Of a DNA stretch of 64,000 nucleotides, positions 42,226 through 55,287 are shown piece after piece; positions within the stretch are counted from its first letter, which is position 1, and each line of letters starts with the position of its first letter. The stretch spans positions 124,001 to 188,000 of the forward strand of contig NZ_CP073346.1 of the NCBI RefSeq assembly GCF_024397895.1, in the 5' to 3' direction. Below the pieces are notes generated by a model. That model saw nothing but the letters and a program-made list of their open reading frames with translations. It made no database searches and was not told the origin of the DNA. The stretch is from Pseudomonas benzenivorans (GTDB lineage: Bacteria; Pseudomonadota; Gammaproteobacteria; Pseudomonadales; Pseudomonadaceae). Both the position numbers and the translations under genes were made by a program.

Positions 42226-42557
42226 CACAGTTGCTGATCGAGGGTCGCACCATCGCCCTGGACAAGGATGGCTACCTGCTCCACCTGCAGGACTGGTCCG
42301 AAGCCGTGGCCGAGGCCCTGGCGCGGGAGGAGAATCTGCACCTGAACGCCGAGCACTGGGAAATCCTGCGCCTGTTGCGCGCCTTCTACGCCGAATTCCA
42401 GCTGTCGCCGGCCAATCGGCCGCTGATCAAGTACGTGGCGCTCAAGCTGGGGCCGGATAAAGGCAGCAGCCTGCACCTCAACCTGTTATTCAAAGGCGCC
42501 CCCGCCAAACTCGCTGCCAAGCTGGCGGGCCTGCCCAAACCGACGAACTGCCTATGA
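42222..42557 (+). CDS. tusE: Sulfur carrier TusE (DsrC family)
   Basis: 111 residues. Accepts persulfide from TusD and passes it to MnmA. DsrC-type features: LDKDGYLLHLQDWSEAVAEA, HLNAEHWEILRLLRAFYAEF, and a C-terminal flexible arm ending PKPTNCL, with the sulfur-carrying Cys as the penultimate residue. The second Cys of true DsrC, ten residues earlier, is absent (Ala/Lys there), which is normal for TusE. Overlaps the next gene by four bases (ATGA). Confidence 0.94.
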   Translation: MTQLLIEGRTIALDKDGYLLHLQDWSEAVAEALAREENLHLNAEHWEILRLLRAFYAEFQLSPANRPLIKYVALKLGPDKGSSLHLNLLFKGAPAKLAAKLAGLPKPTNCL

Positions 42558-43537
42558 ACCTCGTAGCCCCACCCGAACACCCCTTCGCCCAGTTCGTGCG
42601 CATCCTCGGCAAAGGCAAGCGCGGCGCACGCAACCTGACCCGCGCCGAGGCCCGCGAGGCGATGGGCCTGCTGTTGGACGGCAAGGTCGAGGACACCCAG
42701 CTCGGCGCCTTCCTGATGCTGCTGCGGCACAAGGAGGAAAGCGCCGAGGAAATGGCCGGTTTCGCCGAGGCGATCCGCGAACGCCTGCAGGTCCCATCGA
42801 TCCCCGTCGACCTGGACTGGCCGAGCTATGCCGGCAAGAAGCGCCACCTGCCCTGGTTCCTGCTGGCGATCAAGGCCCTGGCCCAGAGCGGCGTGCGCAT
42901 CCTGCTGCACGGCGGCGGCGCCCATACGGCCGGACGCCTGTACAGCGAGCAGTTTCTGGAACTCCTCGACATTCCCCTGTGCAGCGACTGGGCGCAGGTG
43001 GAGCAAGCCTTGGCAAAAAAGGGCCTGGCTTTCATGCCCCTGGGTGCCTGGATGCCCGCACTGCAGCGGATGATCGATTTGCGCAACACCCTGGGCCTGC
43101 GTTCGCCGATCCACTCCCTGGCGCGAATTCTCAACCCGCTGAATGCCCGCTGCGGCCTGCAGAGCATCTTCCACCCCGGCTATCAGGCGGTGCACCGTGA
43201 AGCCAGCCAGCTGCTCGGCGATAGTGCCGTGGTGATCAAGGGCGAAGGCGGCGAGATCGAGGTCAATCCCGATGCCACCAGCCACCTCTACGGCACGGCG
43301 GATGGGCTCGATTGGGACGAAGACTGGCCGCCGCTGTCGGCGCAACGCCACGTCAAACCCGAACGTCTGGAGCCTGCGCAGCTGCAGGCCTTCTGGCGCG
43401 GCGAAGCCGACGACGCCTACGGCCGGCTGGCCGTGTTGAGCAGCATGGCCCTGGCCCTGCGAGCGCTGGGTATGCCCCGCGATGAAGCCTTTGCAGAGGC
43501 GCAACGCCGCTGGGATGGGCGCGACACATCTAAATAG
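42554..43537 (+). CDS. TrpD2-like / YbiB-type phosphoribosyltransferase-fold protein
   Basis: 327 residues of the anthranilate phosphoribosyltransferase superfamily: N-terminal four-helix part (KGKRGARNLTRAEAREAMGL with QLGAFLMLLRHKEESAEEMA) and C-terminal alpha/beta part with LHGGGAHTAGRLYSEQFLEL and NPLNARCGLQSIFHPGYQAV. Unlike true TrpD, the GTGGD PRPP loop is replaced by HGGGAHTAG. YbiB (TrpD2) proteins bind nucleic acid rather than make tryptophan, and a link to tRNA or DNA repair fits better here, since it is the last gene of the tus operon. Function not established. Confidence 0.8.
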   Translation: MNLVAPPEHPFAQFVRILGKGKRGARNLTRAEAREAMGLLLDGKVEDTQLGAFLMLLRHKEESAEEMAGFAEAIRERLQVPSIPVDLDWPSYAGKKRHLPWFLLAIKALAQSGVRILLHGGGAHTAGRLYSEQFLELLDIPLCSDWAQVEQALAKKGLAFMPLGAWMPALQRMIDLRNTLGLRSPIHSLARILNPLNARCGLQSIFHPGYQAVHREASQLLGDSAVVIKGEGGEIEVNPDATSHLYGTADGLDWDEDWPPLSAQRHVKPERLEPAQLQAFWRGEADDAYGRLAVLSSMALALRALGMPRDEAFAEAQRRWDGRDTSK

Positions 43538-43625
43538 TTGATTATTGGTGCCGGCTATTTGCGTTTTTCTATCGCCCCGACATCCCTAGACTGAACCGAC
43601 ACGCACAGCAGTGAAGGAGTAGGAA

Positions 43626-44627
43626 ATGGGATTGTTGATCGAAGGACGCTGGCGAGACCAGTGGTACGACACGGGCGAAGACGGCCAGTTCAAGCGCGAA
43701 AGCGCCCAAAGGCGCCATTGGATCACCACCGATGGCACACCCGGCCCGAGTGGCGAAGGCGGCTTCGCCGCCGAAGCCGGTCGCTACCACCTGTATGTAT
43801 CGCTGGCCTGCCCCTGGGCCCACCGCACCCTGATCCTGCGCAAGCTCAAGGGCCTGGAGCCCCTGATCGGCCTGTCGGTGGTCAGCTGGCTGATGGGGGA
43901 GGATGGCTGGACCTTCGATCAAGCCCTCGGCTCGACCGGCGACCCCCTGGACGACCACCGCTTCCTGCATCAGCGCTACACCGCCGATGAGCCGCACTAC
44001 AGCGGCCGGGTGACCGTGCCGCTGCTGTGGGACAAGCAGCGCCAGCGCATCGTCAGCAACGAGTCGGCGGAGATCATCCGCATGCTCAATTCGGCGTTCG
44101 ACGAGCTCACCGGCGATCGCCAGGACTTCTACCCGCAGGCGCTGCGCGGCGAGATCGACGCCCTCAACGAACGCATCTATCCGGCGATCAACAATGGCGT
44201 GTACCGCGCCGGCTTCGCCACCACCCAGCAGGCCTACGACAAGGCGTTTGCCGAGCTGTTCGGCGAGCTGGATCGACTGGAGGCCCTGCTAGACGAGCGA
44301 CGCTACCTGGCCGGCGAATACCTCACCGAGGCCGACTGGCGCCTGTTCACCACGCTAATCCGCTTCGACGCGGTGTACCACGGCCACTTCAAGTGCAACC
44401 TGCGGCGCATCGAGGACTATCCCAACCTGTCCCACTGGCTGCGCGAACTGTATCAGTGGCCGGGCGTTGCGCAGACCGTGGACTTCAAAGACATCAAAAG
44501 CCATTACTACGCCAGCCACACCACCATCAACCCGTCCGGCATCGTGCCAGAAGGGCCCTTGCTGGACCTGGCGCGCAGCCATGACCGTGCACGCCTGCCA
44601 GGCCGTGGAATATGGCAGCGGCCCTGA
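43626..44627 (+). CDS. Glutathionyl-hydroquinone reductase (Xi-class GST, YqjG-like)
   Basis: 333 residues. Reduces glutathionyl-hydroquinones with glutathione. The catalytic Cys is in YVSLACPWAHRTLILRKLKG near residue 62, with the thioredoxin-fold continuation VVSWLMGEDGWTF and PLLWDKQRQRIVSNESAEII (G-site). C-terminal helical domain with NNGVYRAGFATTQQAYDKAF, YLAGEYLTEADWRLFTTLIR and GHFKCNLRRIEDYPNL, all hallmarks of the Xi class. AAGGAGT precedes the ATG. Convergent with cysG, 22 bases apart. Confidence 0.92.
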   Translation: MGLLIEGRWRDQWYDTGEDGQFKRESAQRRHWITTDGTPGPSGEGGFAAEAGRYHLYVSLACPWAHRTLILRKLKGLEPLIGLSVVSWLMGEDGWTFDQALGSTGDPLDDHRFLHQRYTADEPHYSGRVTVPLLWDKQRQRIVSNESAEIIRMLNSAFDELTGDRQDFYPQALRGEIDALNERIYPAINNGVYRAGFATTQQAYDKAFAELFGELDRLEALLDERRYLAGEYLTEADWRLFTTLIRFDAVYHGHFKCNLRRIEDYPNLSHWLRELYQWPGVAQTVDFKDIKSHYYASHTTINPSGIVPEGPLLDLARSHDRARLPGRGIWQRP

Positions 44628-44649
44628 CCCGGTATCAGATCAGCCCGGC

Positions 44650-46044
44650 TCAGACCAGCGCCTGAGCCCCTTCGAACCAGGCCAGCTTGTCGCGCAGCTG
44701 CACCACCTCGCCGACTATCACCAGGGTCGGCGCGTGCACCTCGTGGTGGGCGACCATATCCGCCAGGTTGGCCAGGGTGCCGGTAAACACCCGCTGATTG
44801 CTCGTGGTGCCCTGCTCGATCAGCGCCGCCGGAGTGCTCGCCGCCCGGCCATGGGCAATCAGCTGCTCGCAGATCAGCGGCAGCCCGACCAGGCCCATGT
44901 AGAACACCAGGGTCTGGCGCGGCGCCGCCAGCTCGCCCCACGGCAGGTCGCAGCTGCCATCCTTGAGGTGACCGGTGACGAAGCGCACCGACTGCGCATG
45001 CTCGCGGTGAGTCAGCGGAATGCCGGCATAGGCCGCACAACCGCTGGCTGCGGTGATGCCAGGCACGACCTGGAAGGGGATGCCCTCGGCCGCCAGCTGC
45101 TCGATTTCCTCGCCGCCACGGCCGAAGATGAAGGGATCGCCGCCTTTCAGGCGCAGCACCCGCTTGCCCTCCTTGGCCAGGCTCACCAGGCGCTGATTGA
45201 TCTGCTCCTGGGGCACGGCGTGGGCGGCGCGCTGCTTGCCGACGTAGATCCGCTCGGCATCGCGCCGGCACAGCTCGATGATCGCCGGCGCCACCAGCCG
45301 GTCATACAGCACCACGTCGGCCTGCTGCATCAGACGCAAGGCACGGAAGGTCAGCAGATCGGGATCGCCCGGACCGGCGCCGACCAGGTACACCTCACCC
45401 AAGGCTTGAGGCGCCGCGCCGGCGATCTTCGCTTCGAGCAGTTGCTCGCCTTCGTGCAGTTTGCCGGCGAACACGCTCTCGGCGACCTGGCCCTGGAATA
45501 CGTCCTCCCAGAACACCCGGCGCTGCTGCACATCCGGGAACAACCCCTTGACCTGAGCGCGGAAACGCTTGGCCAGGCCGGCTAACTGGCCGTAAGTGGC
45601 GGGAATCCAGGTTTCGAGCTTGGCGCGCATCAGGCGTGCCAGGACCGGCGCATCGCCGCCGCTGCTGACCGCTACGATCAGCGGCGAACGGTCGACAATT
45701 GCCGGAAAGATCACGCTGCACAGCTTGGGCGCATCGACCACATTGACCGGAATGCCGCGGGCCTGGGCCTGCTCGGATATCTGGGCGTTGAGCGGCTCAT
45801 CGTCGGTCGCCGCGATGACCAGCGCCACACCGTGCAGATCGTCCGCCTGATAGCCGCGCTCAAGCAACTGGTGCGCGCCCTTGCCGGCCAGCTCGCGCAG
45901 CTCGTCTCGTACCTGCGGGGCCACCACGCGCAGGATCGCGCCGGCGTCCGCCAGCAGGCGCCCCTTGCGCAGGGCGACCTCGCCGCCGCCCACCAGCAGC
46001 ACCTGGCGATCCTGCAGCTTGTGGAACAGGGGTAGGAAATCCAT
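44650..46044 (-). CDS. cysG: Siroheme synthase (trifunctional CysG)
   Basis: Converts uroporphyrinogen III to siroheme for sulfite and nitrite reductases. N-terminal precorrin-2 dehydrogenase/ferrochelatase (1-215): [20 protein letters not shown] with [12 protein letters not shown], and the active-site phosphoserine region [20 protein letters not shown]-terminal SAM uroporphyrinogen methyltransferase (from about 217): [38 protein letters not shown] and [20 protein letters not shown]. 464 residues. The ATG at 46044 has GAGG upstream; 31 in-frame upstream codons run through a REP palindrome and were rejected. Last gene of the leftward ftsK-lolA-rarA-crcB-serS-cysG series. Confidence 0.95.
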   Translation of the reverse strand: MDFLPLFHKLQDRQVLLVGGGEVALRKGRLLADAGAILRVVAPQVRDELRELAGKGAHQLLERGYQADDLHGVALVIAATDDEPLNAQISEQAQARGIPVNVVDAPKLCSVIFPAIVDRSPLIVAVSSGGDAPVLARLMRAKLETWIPATYGQLAGLAKRFRAQVKGLFPDVQQRRVFWEDVFQGQVAESVFAGKLHEGEQLLEAKIAGAAPQALGEVYLVGAGPGDPDLLTFRALRLMQQADVVLYDRLVAPAIIELCRRDAERIYVGKQRAAHAVPQEQINQRLVSLAKEGKRVLRLKGGDPFIFGRGGEEIEQLAAEGIPFQVVPGITAASGCAAYAGIPLTHREHAQSVRFVTGHLKDGSCDLPWGELAAPRQTLVFYMGLVGLPLICEQLIAHGRAASTPAALIEQGTTSNQRVFTGTLANLADMVAHHEVHAPTLVIVGEVVQLRDKLAWFEGAQALV

Positions 46045-46067
46045 CGCAGCCTCAACGTGCAAGAAAG

Positions 46068-46138
46068 GTAGGGTGGAAAACCGCGAAGCGTTTTCCACCG
46101 GAGAAGCCTTGGTGGAAAAGACCAGGGGCCTTCCCACC
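46068..46138. repeat. REP doublet between serS and cysG
   Basis: GTAG (46068-46071) followed by a perfect 10-bp stem, GGTGGAAAAC / GTTTTCCACC (46072-46099). A second, degenerate copy starting GGTGGAAAA and ending TTCCCACC follows at 46111-46138. A GTAG at the foot of a palindrome is characteristic of REP sequences mobilised by RAYT transposases. May act as a transcript stabiliser between the two genes. Confidence 0.65.
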
Positions 46139-46146
46139 GTTAAAGA

Positions 46147-47814
<1,668 letters not shown>

Positions 47815-47818
<4 letters not shown>

Positions 47819-49140
47819 GGCTTTCTCCGCTGGCGCGCGCTGGACCGATCCTGCTCGGCCAGGTGCCTGAGCTTGTCGCCGATCTTCAACTCCAGGCCGC
47901 GCGGCACCGGTTGATAGTAGCGGCGCGGTGGCAATTGCTCGGGAAAGTAGTCCTCCCCGGCGGCATAGGCATCGGGCTCGTCATGGGCGTAGCGATACTC
48001 GTCGCCGTATCCCAGCTCCTTCATCAGCTTGGTCGGCGCATTGCGCAGGTGCAGCGGCACCTCCAGCGAGCCGTGCTCGGCGGCGTCGCGCAGCGCTGTC
48101 TTGAAGGCGCTGTACACCGCGTTGCTCTTGGGCGCGCAGGCCAGGTAGACGATGGCCTGGGCCACCGCCAGTTCGCCCTCCGGGCTGCCCAGGCGTTCCT
48201 GCACGTCCCAGGCATTGAGGCACAGCGTCAGCGCGCGCGGGTCGGCGTTGCCGATGTCCTCGCTGGCCATGCGCACGACGCGACGGGCGATATACAGCGG
48301 GTCGCAGCCGCCATCGAGCATGCGCGCGAACCAGTACAGCGCGCCGTCCGGGCTGGAGCCACGCACCGACTTGTGCAGCGCGGAAATCTGGTCGTAGAAG
48401 GCCTCGCCGCCCTTGTCGAAGCGCCGGCGGCTGTCGCCCAGCAGGTCCTGGAGCAGCTCGACGCTGATCTCGCCGCCGTCGTCGGCCAGGTCCGCGGCGT
48501 TCTCGAGGAAATTGAGCAGGCGACGGCCGTCGCCGTCAGCGGCCGCCAGGAGAATCTGGAAGCTGGCGTCCGGCAGGCTCAGGCGCCGTTCGCCCAGGCC
48601 CTTGGCGTCGGTCAGGGCGCGCGTGACCAGCTTGCGCAGCGCCGTTTCGTCGAGGCTCTTGAGCACGTAAACGCGCGCCCGGGAAAGCAAGGCGTTGTTC
48701 AGCTCGAACGACGGGTTCTCGGTGGTCGCGCCGATGAAGATCAGCGTGCCGTCCTCCACATAGGGCAGGAAGGCGTCCTGTTGCGACTTGTTGAAGCGGT
48801 GCACTTCGTCGACGAACAGGATGGTCCGCCGGCCGTACTGCGCGGCGTGCTGCTGGGCGACCTCGACGGCCTGACGAATCTCCTTGACCCCGGAGAGCAC
48901 CGCGGAAATCGTCTCGAAATGAGCATCGGTGACCTGAGCCAGAAGGCGCGCCAGGGTGGTCTTGCCGACCCCCGGCGGGCCCCAGAAGATCATCGAGTGC
49001 AGCGCGCCCTGCTCCAGCGCCTCGCGCAGCGGCTTGCCGCGCGCGAGCAGGTGTTCCTGACCGACGTACTCGTCCAGGCTGGCGGCGCGCAAGCGGGCGG
49101 CCAGGGGTTGGGCGACGGGAGCCTTGCTGAACAGATCCAT
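47815..49140 (-). CDS. rarA: Replication-associated recombination protein A (MgsA)
   Basis: AAA+ ATPase of the clamp-loader superfamily acting at stalled forks. Walker A in [20 protein letters not shown] (about residues 50-69), Walker [21 protein letters not shown], sensor 1 [20 protein letters not shown] with an SRAR arginine finger, and the C-terminal tetramerisation domain with [40 protein letters not shown] and GNADPRAL. 441 residues. The ATG at 49140 ([20 protein letters not shown]) is the family start; the 24 codons before it were rejected. 19 bases after lolA. Confidence 0.96.
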
Positions 49141-49159
49141 GGAGCCGGGTCGTGGCCTC

Positions 49160-49786
49160 TTACTCTTGAATGACGTCCGCGCCCTCGGGAATGTCGAATG
49201 TGAACTGCCCATCCGCCAGGCTTTCGTTCATCTTCACATTGAGGAACAGGATATTGGTGCGCTGACCGATGCTGTCGATCAGCTGCATGTCGTTGAGCAC
49301 GCCGCTGCGAAACGACAGGCGCAGGCTGTCGAACAGGGTGTCCTTGGATTTGGGCTTGAGGATGAAGTCCACCACACTGCCGCCCTCCTTGTGGCTGATC
49401 TCGAAGTTGTCCTGGATCTTCGACACGTCGCCGGACAGCAACAGCGCCGGGGTGTGGGTCAGACGCTGGTCGAGGGTCTGGATGGTGACCTGCTCCAGGT
49501 CCGGGTCATACAGCCAGACCTTCTTGCCGTTGGAGACCAGCAGCTGCTCCATCGGCTCGTCGGTATGCCAGCGGAACAGCCCGGGACGCTTGAGCGCGAG
49601 CTCGCCGGCGGTTTCCTGCAGCTGGGTGCCGCTGTCATCCAGGGTCAGCTGGGAGAAGCGCGCGGTAATGGTCTGGGCCTGGTTGAGCAACTGGGTCAGG
49701 CGCTGCACCGAGGCTTGCTCATCGGCCAGGGCGGTACTGCTGGCGATGCTCAGTACTGCCAGCAGCATCATGCGAATCATGCGCAT
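49160..49786 (-). CDS. lolA: Outer-membrane lipoprotein carrier protein LolA
   Basis: Periplasmic chaperone that takes lipoproteins released by LolCDE to LolB. Signal peptide [20 protein letters not shown], cleaved after ALA before DEQ. Mature part with [20 protein letters not shown], the hydrophobic-cavity strand [40 protein letters not shown] and [12 protein letters not shown] at the end. 208 residues. A longer start at 49798 exists, but the TGAGGA it would translate is the ribosome site of the ATG at 49786, 7 bases away, so the shorter start was taken. Confidence 0.94.
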   Translation of the reverse strand: MRMIRMMLLAVLSIASSTALADEQASVQRLTQLLNQAQTITARFSQLTLDDSGTQLQETAGELALKRPGLFRWHTDEPMEQLLVSNGKKVWLYDPDLEQVTIQTLDQRLTHTPALLLSGDVSKIQDNFEISHKEGGSVVDFILKPKSKDTLFDSLRLSFRSGVLNDMQLIDSIGQRTNILFLNVKMNESLADGQFTFDIPEGADVIQE

Positions 49787-49815
49787 GGAATTCCTCATTA
49801 AGTCGGTTTCCCGTA

Positions 49816-52224
49816 TCAGTCGCGAATGGGCCCGGGCGCTATCACTTCGCGCGAGCCGTTGGTGTTCATCGAGGTCACCACGCCGGCCATCTCCATGGCC
49901 TCGATCATCCGTGCCGCGCGGTTGTAGCCGATCTTCAGCTTGCGCTGCACGGCGGAGATCGAGGCACGCCGGCTCTCGGTGACGAAGCGCACCGCTTCGT
50001 CGTACAGCGGGTCTTCCTCGCTGCCTTCGCCGCCCCCCTCGCCGCCCCCCTCGAAGCCGCTGCCGGCCTCTTCCACGCCGGCCAGTATGTCTTCGATATA
50101 GTCCGGCGAGCCGCGCTGTTTCCAGGCCTCGACCACCCGATGCACCTCCTCGTCGGAGACGAAGGCGCCGTGCACACGGATCGGCAGGCCGGTACCGGGC
50201 GGCAGGTAGAGCATGTCACCATGGCCCAGCAACTGCTCGGCGCCGCCCTGATCGAGGATGGTCCGCGAGTCGATCTTGCTGGAGACCTGGAAGGCCATGC
50301 GCGTCGGAATGTTGGCCTTGATCAGGCCGGTGATCACGTCCACCGACGGCCGCTGGGTGGCCAGGATCAAGTGGATGCCGGCGGCCCGCGCCTTCTGGGC
50401 GATACGGGCGATCAGCTCCTCGACCTTCTTGCCGACGATCATCATCATGTCGGCGAACTCGTCGACCACCACCACGATGGTCGGCAAGGTCTGCAGCAGC
50501 GGCGCCTCGTCTTCCATGCTCTGGCGCTTGTAGAGCGGATCGGGCAGCGGCGTGCCGGCGTCGATGGCGTCCTTGACCTTGCGATTGAAGCCCGCCAGGT
50601 TGCGCACGCCCATGGCCGCCATCAGTCGGTAACGCCGCTCCATCTCGGCCACGCTCCAGCGCAGGGCGTTGGCCGCCTCCTTCATGTCCGTGACGACCGG
50701 GCACAGCAGGTGCGGGATGCCTTCGTAGATCGACAGCTCGAGCATCTTCGGGTCGATCATGATCAGCCGCGCGTCTTCCGGCTTGGACTTGAACAGGATA
50801 GACAGGATCATGGCGTTGACCCCGACCGACTTGCCCGAGCCGGTGGTACCGGCCACCAGCAGGTGCGGCATCTTCGCCAGGTCGGTGATCACCGGCTTGC
50901 CACCGATGTCGTGGCCCAGGGCCAAGGTCACCGGCGACTTGGCGTCATCGTACTCGCTGGACGACAGCACCTCGGAGAAACGCACGATCTGCCGATCTTC
51001 GTTGGGAATCTCGATACCGACGGTGGTCTTGCCGGGAATGACCTCCACCACCCGCACGCTGATCACCGCCAGCGAGCGCGCCAGGTCCTTGGCCAGGTTG
51101 GAAATGCGGCTGACCTTGACCCCCGCGGCCGGCTGAATCTCGAAACGGGTGATCACTGGGCCCGGGTGCACCGACTCGACGATGACCTCGACCCCGAATT
51201 CCTTCAGTTTGATCTCCAGCAGCCGCGACATGGCCTCCAGCGACTCCGGCGAGAACTGCTTCTGCTTCTTCTCCGCCACATCGAGGATGGAGATCGGCGG
51301 CAGCGATCCCTCCACCGCGGTATCGACGAACAGCGGCGCCTGCTTTTCCTTCAGCACCCGCTTGCTCGGCTCAGCGGGCTTGGGCGCGGCGGGCGGCGTG
51401 ATGATCGGTGCCGGTCGCTTATCGCGCTCGCTCATGTGCTTGCTGAGCGCTTCCTCGCGCTCGATCAGGCGTTCCTTGACCTTGGCCTGCTCGCGGCGGT
51501 CACGGACCACCGGCGCGGCGACTTCACTGACCCGCTCGTCGGCCTCGCGCAGTTGCGCGGCCAGTTGCTTGCGCTCCTGGCGGGCGCTCCACCAACGATT
51601 GACCAGCCCCTGGATCAGCTCGGCCAGATCCAGGGTGATCTTGCCGGTCAGGTCCATGACCTTGAACCAGGACAGGTCGGTAAACACTGTCAGGCCGAAC
51701 AGGAACAGGGCAATGAACAGCAGCGTGCTGCCCTGCACGTTCAGGGCATTGATTGCCAGCTGGCCCAGGCTCTCGCCCAGGGCGCCGCCCGCCGAAGCCG
51801 GCATGCTGGCGCCGGCCTGGAAGTGGATGTAGGCCAGCGCGGCCCCGGACAGCACCAGGAACACCAGGCCGATCAGGCGCCAGGAGAACAGCCAGCCGCT
51901 CCACTGCCAGGGCTGGTGGCGGGCGCGGAAAACCTGCAGGGTCTTGACCCCCAGCAGCAGCGGGAACAGATAGGCGAAGTAGCCAAGAGCCATGAACAGG
52001 ATGTCGGCGAACCAGGCGCCGGCGCGCCCGGCGGCATTCTGCACCTGCTCGACGTTGCTGGTGTGCGTCCAGCCCGGATCGGCGGCGTCATAGGTCAACA
52101 GCGCCATCCACAGGTACAGGCACAGCGCGCCCAGGGCAATCAGGGCACCTTCCTTGAGCCGGTACGGCAACTGCTGGCGCCAGACTGGCGCCTGGGCGGT
52201 AGAACTAGAATTCTTCAAACGCAT
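49816..52224 (-). CDS. ftsK: DNA translocase FtsK
   Basis: Septal DNA pump coordinating chromosome dimer resolution with division. N-terminal four-helix membrane domain (about 25-200), a polar linker with basic coiled-coil stretches (210-300), and the motor domain: Walker A in [20 protein letters not shown], Walker [21 protein letters not shown], plus [20 protein letters not shown]. The C-terminal gamma winged helix reads KOPS and contacts Xer[21 protein letters not shown] then [18 protein letters not shown]. 802 residues, the short-linker Pseudomonas form. A Gly-Glu repeat precedes gamma. First gene of the lolA-rarA-crcB-serS-cysG run; divergent from trxB. Confidence 0.96.
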   Translation of the reverse strand: MRLKNSSSTAQAPVWRQQLPYRLKEGALIALGALCLYLWMALLTYDAADPGWTHTSNVEQVQNAAGRAGAWFADILFMALGYFAYLFPLLLGVKTLQVFRARHQPWQWSGWLFSWRLIGLVFLVLSGAALAYIHFQAGASMPASAGGALGESLGQLAINALNVQGSTLLFIALFLFGLTVFTDLSWFKVMDLTGKITLDLAELIQGLVNRWWSARQERKQLAAQLREADERVSEVAAPVVRDRREQAKVKERLIEREEALSKHMSERDKRPAPIITPPAAPKPAEPSKRVLKEKQAPLFVDTAVEGSLPPISILDVAEKKQKQFSPESLEAMSRLLEIKLKEFGVEVIVESVHPGPVITRFEIQPAAGVKVSRISNLAKDLARSLAVISVRVVEVIPGKTTVGIEIPNEDRQIVRFSEVLSSSEYDDAKSPVTLALGHDIGGKPVITDLAKMPHLLVAGTTGSGKSVGVNAMILSILFKSKPEDARLIMIDPKMLELSIYEGIPHLLCPVVTDMKEAANALRWSVAEMERRYRLMAAMGVRNLAGFNRKVKDAIDAGTPLPDPLYKRQSMEDEAPLLQTLPTIVVVVDEFADMMMIVGKKVEELIARIAQKARAAGIHLILATQRPSVDVITGLIKANIPTRMAFQVSSKIDSRTILDQGGAEQLLGHGDMLYLPPGTGLPIRVHGAFVSDEEVHRVVEAWKQRGSPDYIEDILAGVEEAGSGFEGGGEGGGEGSEEDPLYDEAVRFVTESRRASISAVQRKLKIGYNRAARMIEAMEMAGVVTSMNTNGSREVIAPGPIRD

Positions 52225-52453
52225 CTATTCCTGCGTCGGCATCTGGCCGAGTCATAGGTTAACGGCGAAAAGTGGCCTATTGTACGGGTTTGCTGGGGGG
52301 ATGCCACGCCACCAAACCCGTACCACAAGGCCTCGTCCGGGCCTCCGGGCCAGCGGCTCCCGTTCGCCCCCCGCTTCGGTGTAGCATAGCCCGCAACAAC
52401 TTCCGTGCGGCTCAATTGGAGCATGCATTCTCTTTTGTGACAAAGGCTTATGA

Positions 52454-53413
<960 letters not shown>

Positions 53414-53423
53414 TAGCCTAGCG

Positions 53424-53447
53424 GCGGGCGCAATGCGCCCGCCCTAC
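53424..53447 (-). repeat. Single REP-like palindrome between trxB and aat
   Basis: Reverse strand: GTAG, then GGCGGGCGC, ATT, GCGCCCGC. Same GTAG-plus-palindrome architecture as the doublet at 46068-46138, different stem sequence. May also act as a weak terminator for trxB. Confidence 0.55.
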
Positions 53448-53466
53448 CCTTCTGCGGTTCTGCTCG

Positions 53467-54147
53467 ATGCTGACCTGGCTGCAACGCGACTCTCTGAGTT
53501 TCCCCCCACTCGAACGCGCCCTGCGCGAACCCAACGGACTGCTGGCCGCCGGCGGCGACCTGAGCGCCGAACGCCTGATCCAGGCGTACCGGCATGGCTG
53601 CTTTCCCTGGTTCCAGGATGGCCAACCCATTCTCTGGTGGTCCCCCGACCCGCGCACCGTGCTGGTGCCCTCGGAACTGCACATATCCCGCAGTCTGGCC
53701 AAGCTAATGCGCCAGGGCCGCTACCAGGTAACCTTCGACCGGGCTTTCGCTGACGTCATCCAGGCCTGCGCCGCGCCGCGAGCCTATGCCGACGGCACCT
53801 GGATCACCACGGACATGCAGCGCGCCTACCTCGAGCTGCATAGCCGCGGCATCGCCCACTCGGTCGAGGTCTGGCAGGACGAGCGCTTGATTGGCGGCCT
53901 CTACGGACTGGCGATGGGTCAGCTGTTCTTCGGCGAGTCCATGTTCAGCCGGGCCGATAACGCCTCCAAGGTCGGTTTTGCCACCCTGGTCGAGCACCTG
54001 CAACGCTGGGGCTTTGCCCTGATCGACTGCCAGATGCCCACCCAGCACCTGCAGAGCTTCGGTGCCCGCAGCATCTCCCGGACCGAATTCGCCAGCCACC
54101 TGCGGCGGCACCTGGACCAGCCGAGCGGCGCCGACTGGCTCGCCTAG
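53467..54147 (+). CDS. aat: Leucyl/phenylalanyl-tRNA--protein transferase
   Basis: N-end-rule enzyme that adds Leu or Phe to proteins with N-terminal Arg or Lys, marking them for ClpS-ClpAP. 226 residues. Family motifs: [20 protein letters not shown] with [17 protein letters not shown], the GNAT-like catalytic part [40 protein letters not shown] and [20 protein letters not shown], then [19 protein letters not shown] weak ribosome site before the ATG at 53467, but the N terminus (MLTWLQRD) matches the family. Followed 54 bases on by bpt, whose product acts in the same pathway. Confidence 0.95.
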   Translation: MLTWLQRDSLSFPPLERALREPNGLLAAGGDLSAERLIQAYRHGCFPWFQDGQPILWWSPDPRTVLVPSELHISRSLAKLMRQGRYQVTFDRAFADVIQACAAPRAYADGTWITTDMQRAYLELHSRGIAHSVEVWQDERLIGGLYGLAMGQLFFGESMFSRADNASKVGFATLVEHLQRWGFALIDCQMPTQHLQSFGARSISRTEFASHLRRHLDQPSGADWLA

Positions 54148-54201
54148 GCGAGCACCACAGCCTGGCATACACTTACTCAAGGCTTACCCCGAGAGTTCAC
54201 C

Positions 54202-54909
54202 ATGACCGAGCTGGCCCGCTTGAAGTTCTACGCCACTCAACCCCATCCATGCAGCTATCTGCCCGAAGAACAGGCCACCACCCTGTTTCTCGATCCCAGC
54301 CAGCCAATGGATGCGCAGGTCTATGCCGAACTTTCTGAAATGGGTTTTCGTCGCAGCGGCGACCATCTCTACCGCCCTCACTGCCAGAACTGCAACGCCT
54401 GCATCGCGGCCCGCATCCCTGTCCACCAGTTCCACCCGAATCGGCAACAGCGGCGCATCTACAAGCGCAACCAGGACATTCAGGTGCACCCGGTGCGCCC
54501 GGTATTCAGCGAGGAGTATTACGCCCTCTACGTCCGTTATATCGAGCTGCGGCACGCCGATGGCGACATGTATCCGCCCAGTCGCGAACAGTTCTCGACC
54601 TTCCTGGTGCGCGACCTGCCATTCTCCCGCTTCTATGAGTTCCGCCTCGAGGGCCGACTGCTGGCAATCGCGGTTACCGACGTGCTGCCCAACGGCCTGT
54701 CGGCGGTCTACACCTTTTACGAGCCGAGCGAGGAGCGTCGCAGCCTGGGTCGCTTCGCCATTCTCTGGCAGGTCGCCGAGGCCGCGCGCCTGGGCCTTCA
54801 TGCCGTTTACCTCGGCTACTGGATAAAGAACTGCCGCAAGATGAACTACAAGACGCAATACCGTCCGATCGAGCTGTTCGTCAATCAACGCTGGATAACG
54901 CTTACCTGA
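54202..54909 (+). CDS. bpt: Aspartate/glutamate leucyltransferase (Bpt/Ate)
   Basis: Arginyltransferase-like enzyme that transfers Leu to N-terminal Asp or Glu, creating ClpS substrates. 235 residues. N-terminal Cys-rich block [20 protein letters not shown] with [15 protein letters not shown] upstream, then the ATE C-terminal domain: [40 protein letters not shown] and [25 protein letters not shown] precedes the ATG. Together with aat upstream and clpS/clpA downstream, the whole bacterial N-end-rule pathway lies within 5 kb. Confidence 0.95.
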
Positions 54910-54914
54910 AGGCC

Positions 54915-54944
54915 TTGGCGGAAACCTCTGTTTTCGTGCACAAT
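54915..54944 (+). promoter_or_regulatory. Candidate sigma-70 promoter of infA
   Basis: TTGGCG (54915-54920), 18 bases, CACAAT (54939-54944), leaving a leader of about 60 bases before infA. Matches are moderate. Confidence 0.4.
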
Positions 54945-55009
54945 GCACGCCGCTTTTGCCTGGGGCCAGTTGCGCCGGGCCATTCTTTGGATACCGAGGG
55001 CTTTACTGC

Positions 55010-55228
55010 ATGTCGAAAGAAGACAGCTTCGAAATGGAAGGCACTGTCGTCGACACCCTGCCCAACACCATGTTCCGTGTGGAGTTGGAAAATGGGCACG
55101 TCGTTACCGCGCACATCTCCGGAAAGATGCGCAAGAACTACATCCGCATTCTGACTGGCGATAAGGTTCGCGTAGAGCTGACACCTTATGACTTGAGCAA
55201 GGGTCGCATCACCTACCGCGCCCGCTAA
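55010..55228 (+). CDS. infA: Translation initiation factor IF-1
   Basis: 72-residue OB-fold S1-like protein that blocks the ribosomal A site during initiation. Nearly the whole chain is diagnostic: [20 protein letters not shown], then [20 protein letters not shown] and [20 protein letters not shown], ending KGRITYRAR. The ATG at 55010 was chosen over in-frame codons 18 residues upstream because the family starts MSKE. Ends at a strong bidirectional terminator shared with clpA. Confidence 0.98.
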
Positions 55229-55240
55229 GCCAAGCACCAG

Positions 55241-55271
55241 AAAAAACGCCCGGCATTGCCGGGCGTTTTTT
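55241..55271. terminator. Bidirectional terminator between infA and clpA
   Basis: AAAAAACGCCCGGC, ATT, GCCGGGCGTTTTTT: nearly symmetric hairpin with A and T tracts, serving both converging genes. Confidence 0.95.
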
Positions 55272-55287
55272 GTGTTGCCGCCAAAAC

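Noticed and set aside
47820..48100. Fluoride riboswitch before crcB
   Set aside because: crcB overlaps rarA by four bases; there is no leader to hold a riboswitch.
50140..52257. 705-codon rightward frame opposite ftsK
   Set aside because: Fully antisense to ftsK; composition (His, Gln, Arg, Asp rich) is typical of a reading-frame shadow.
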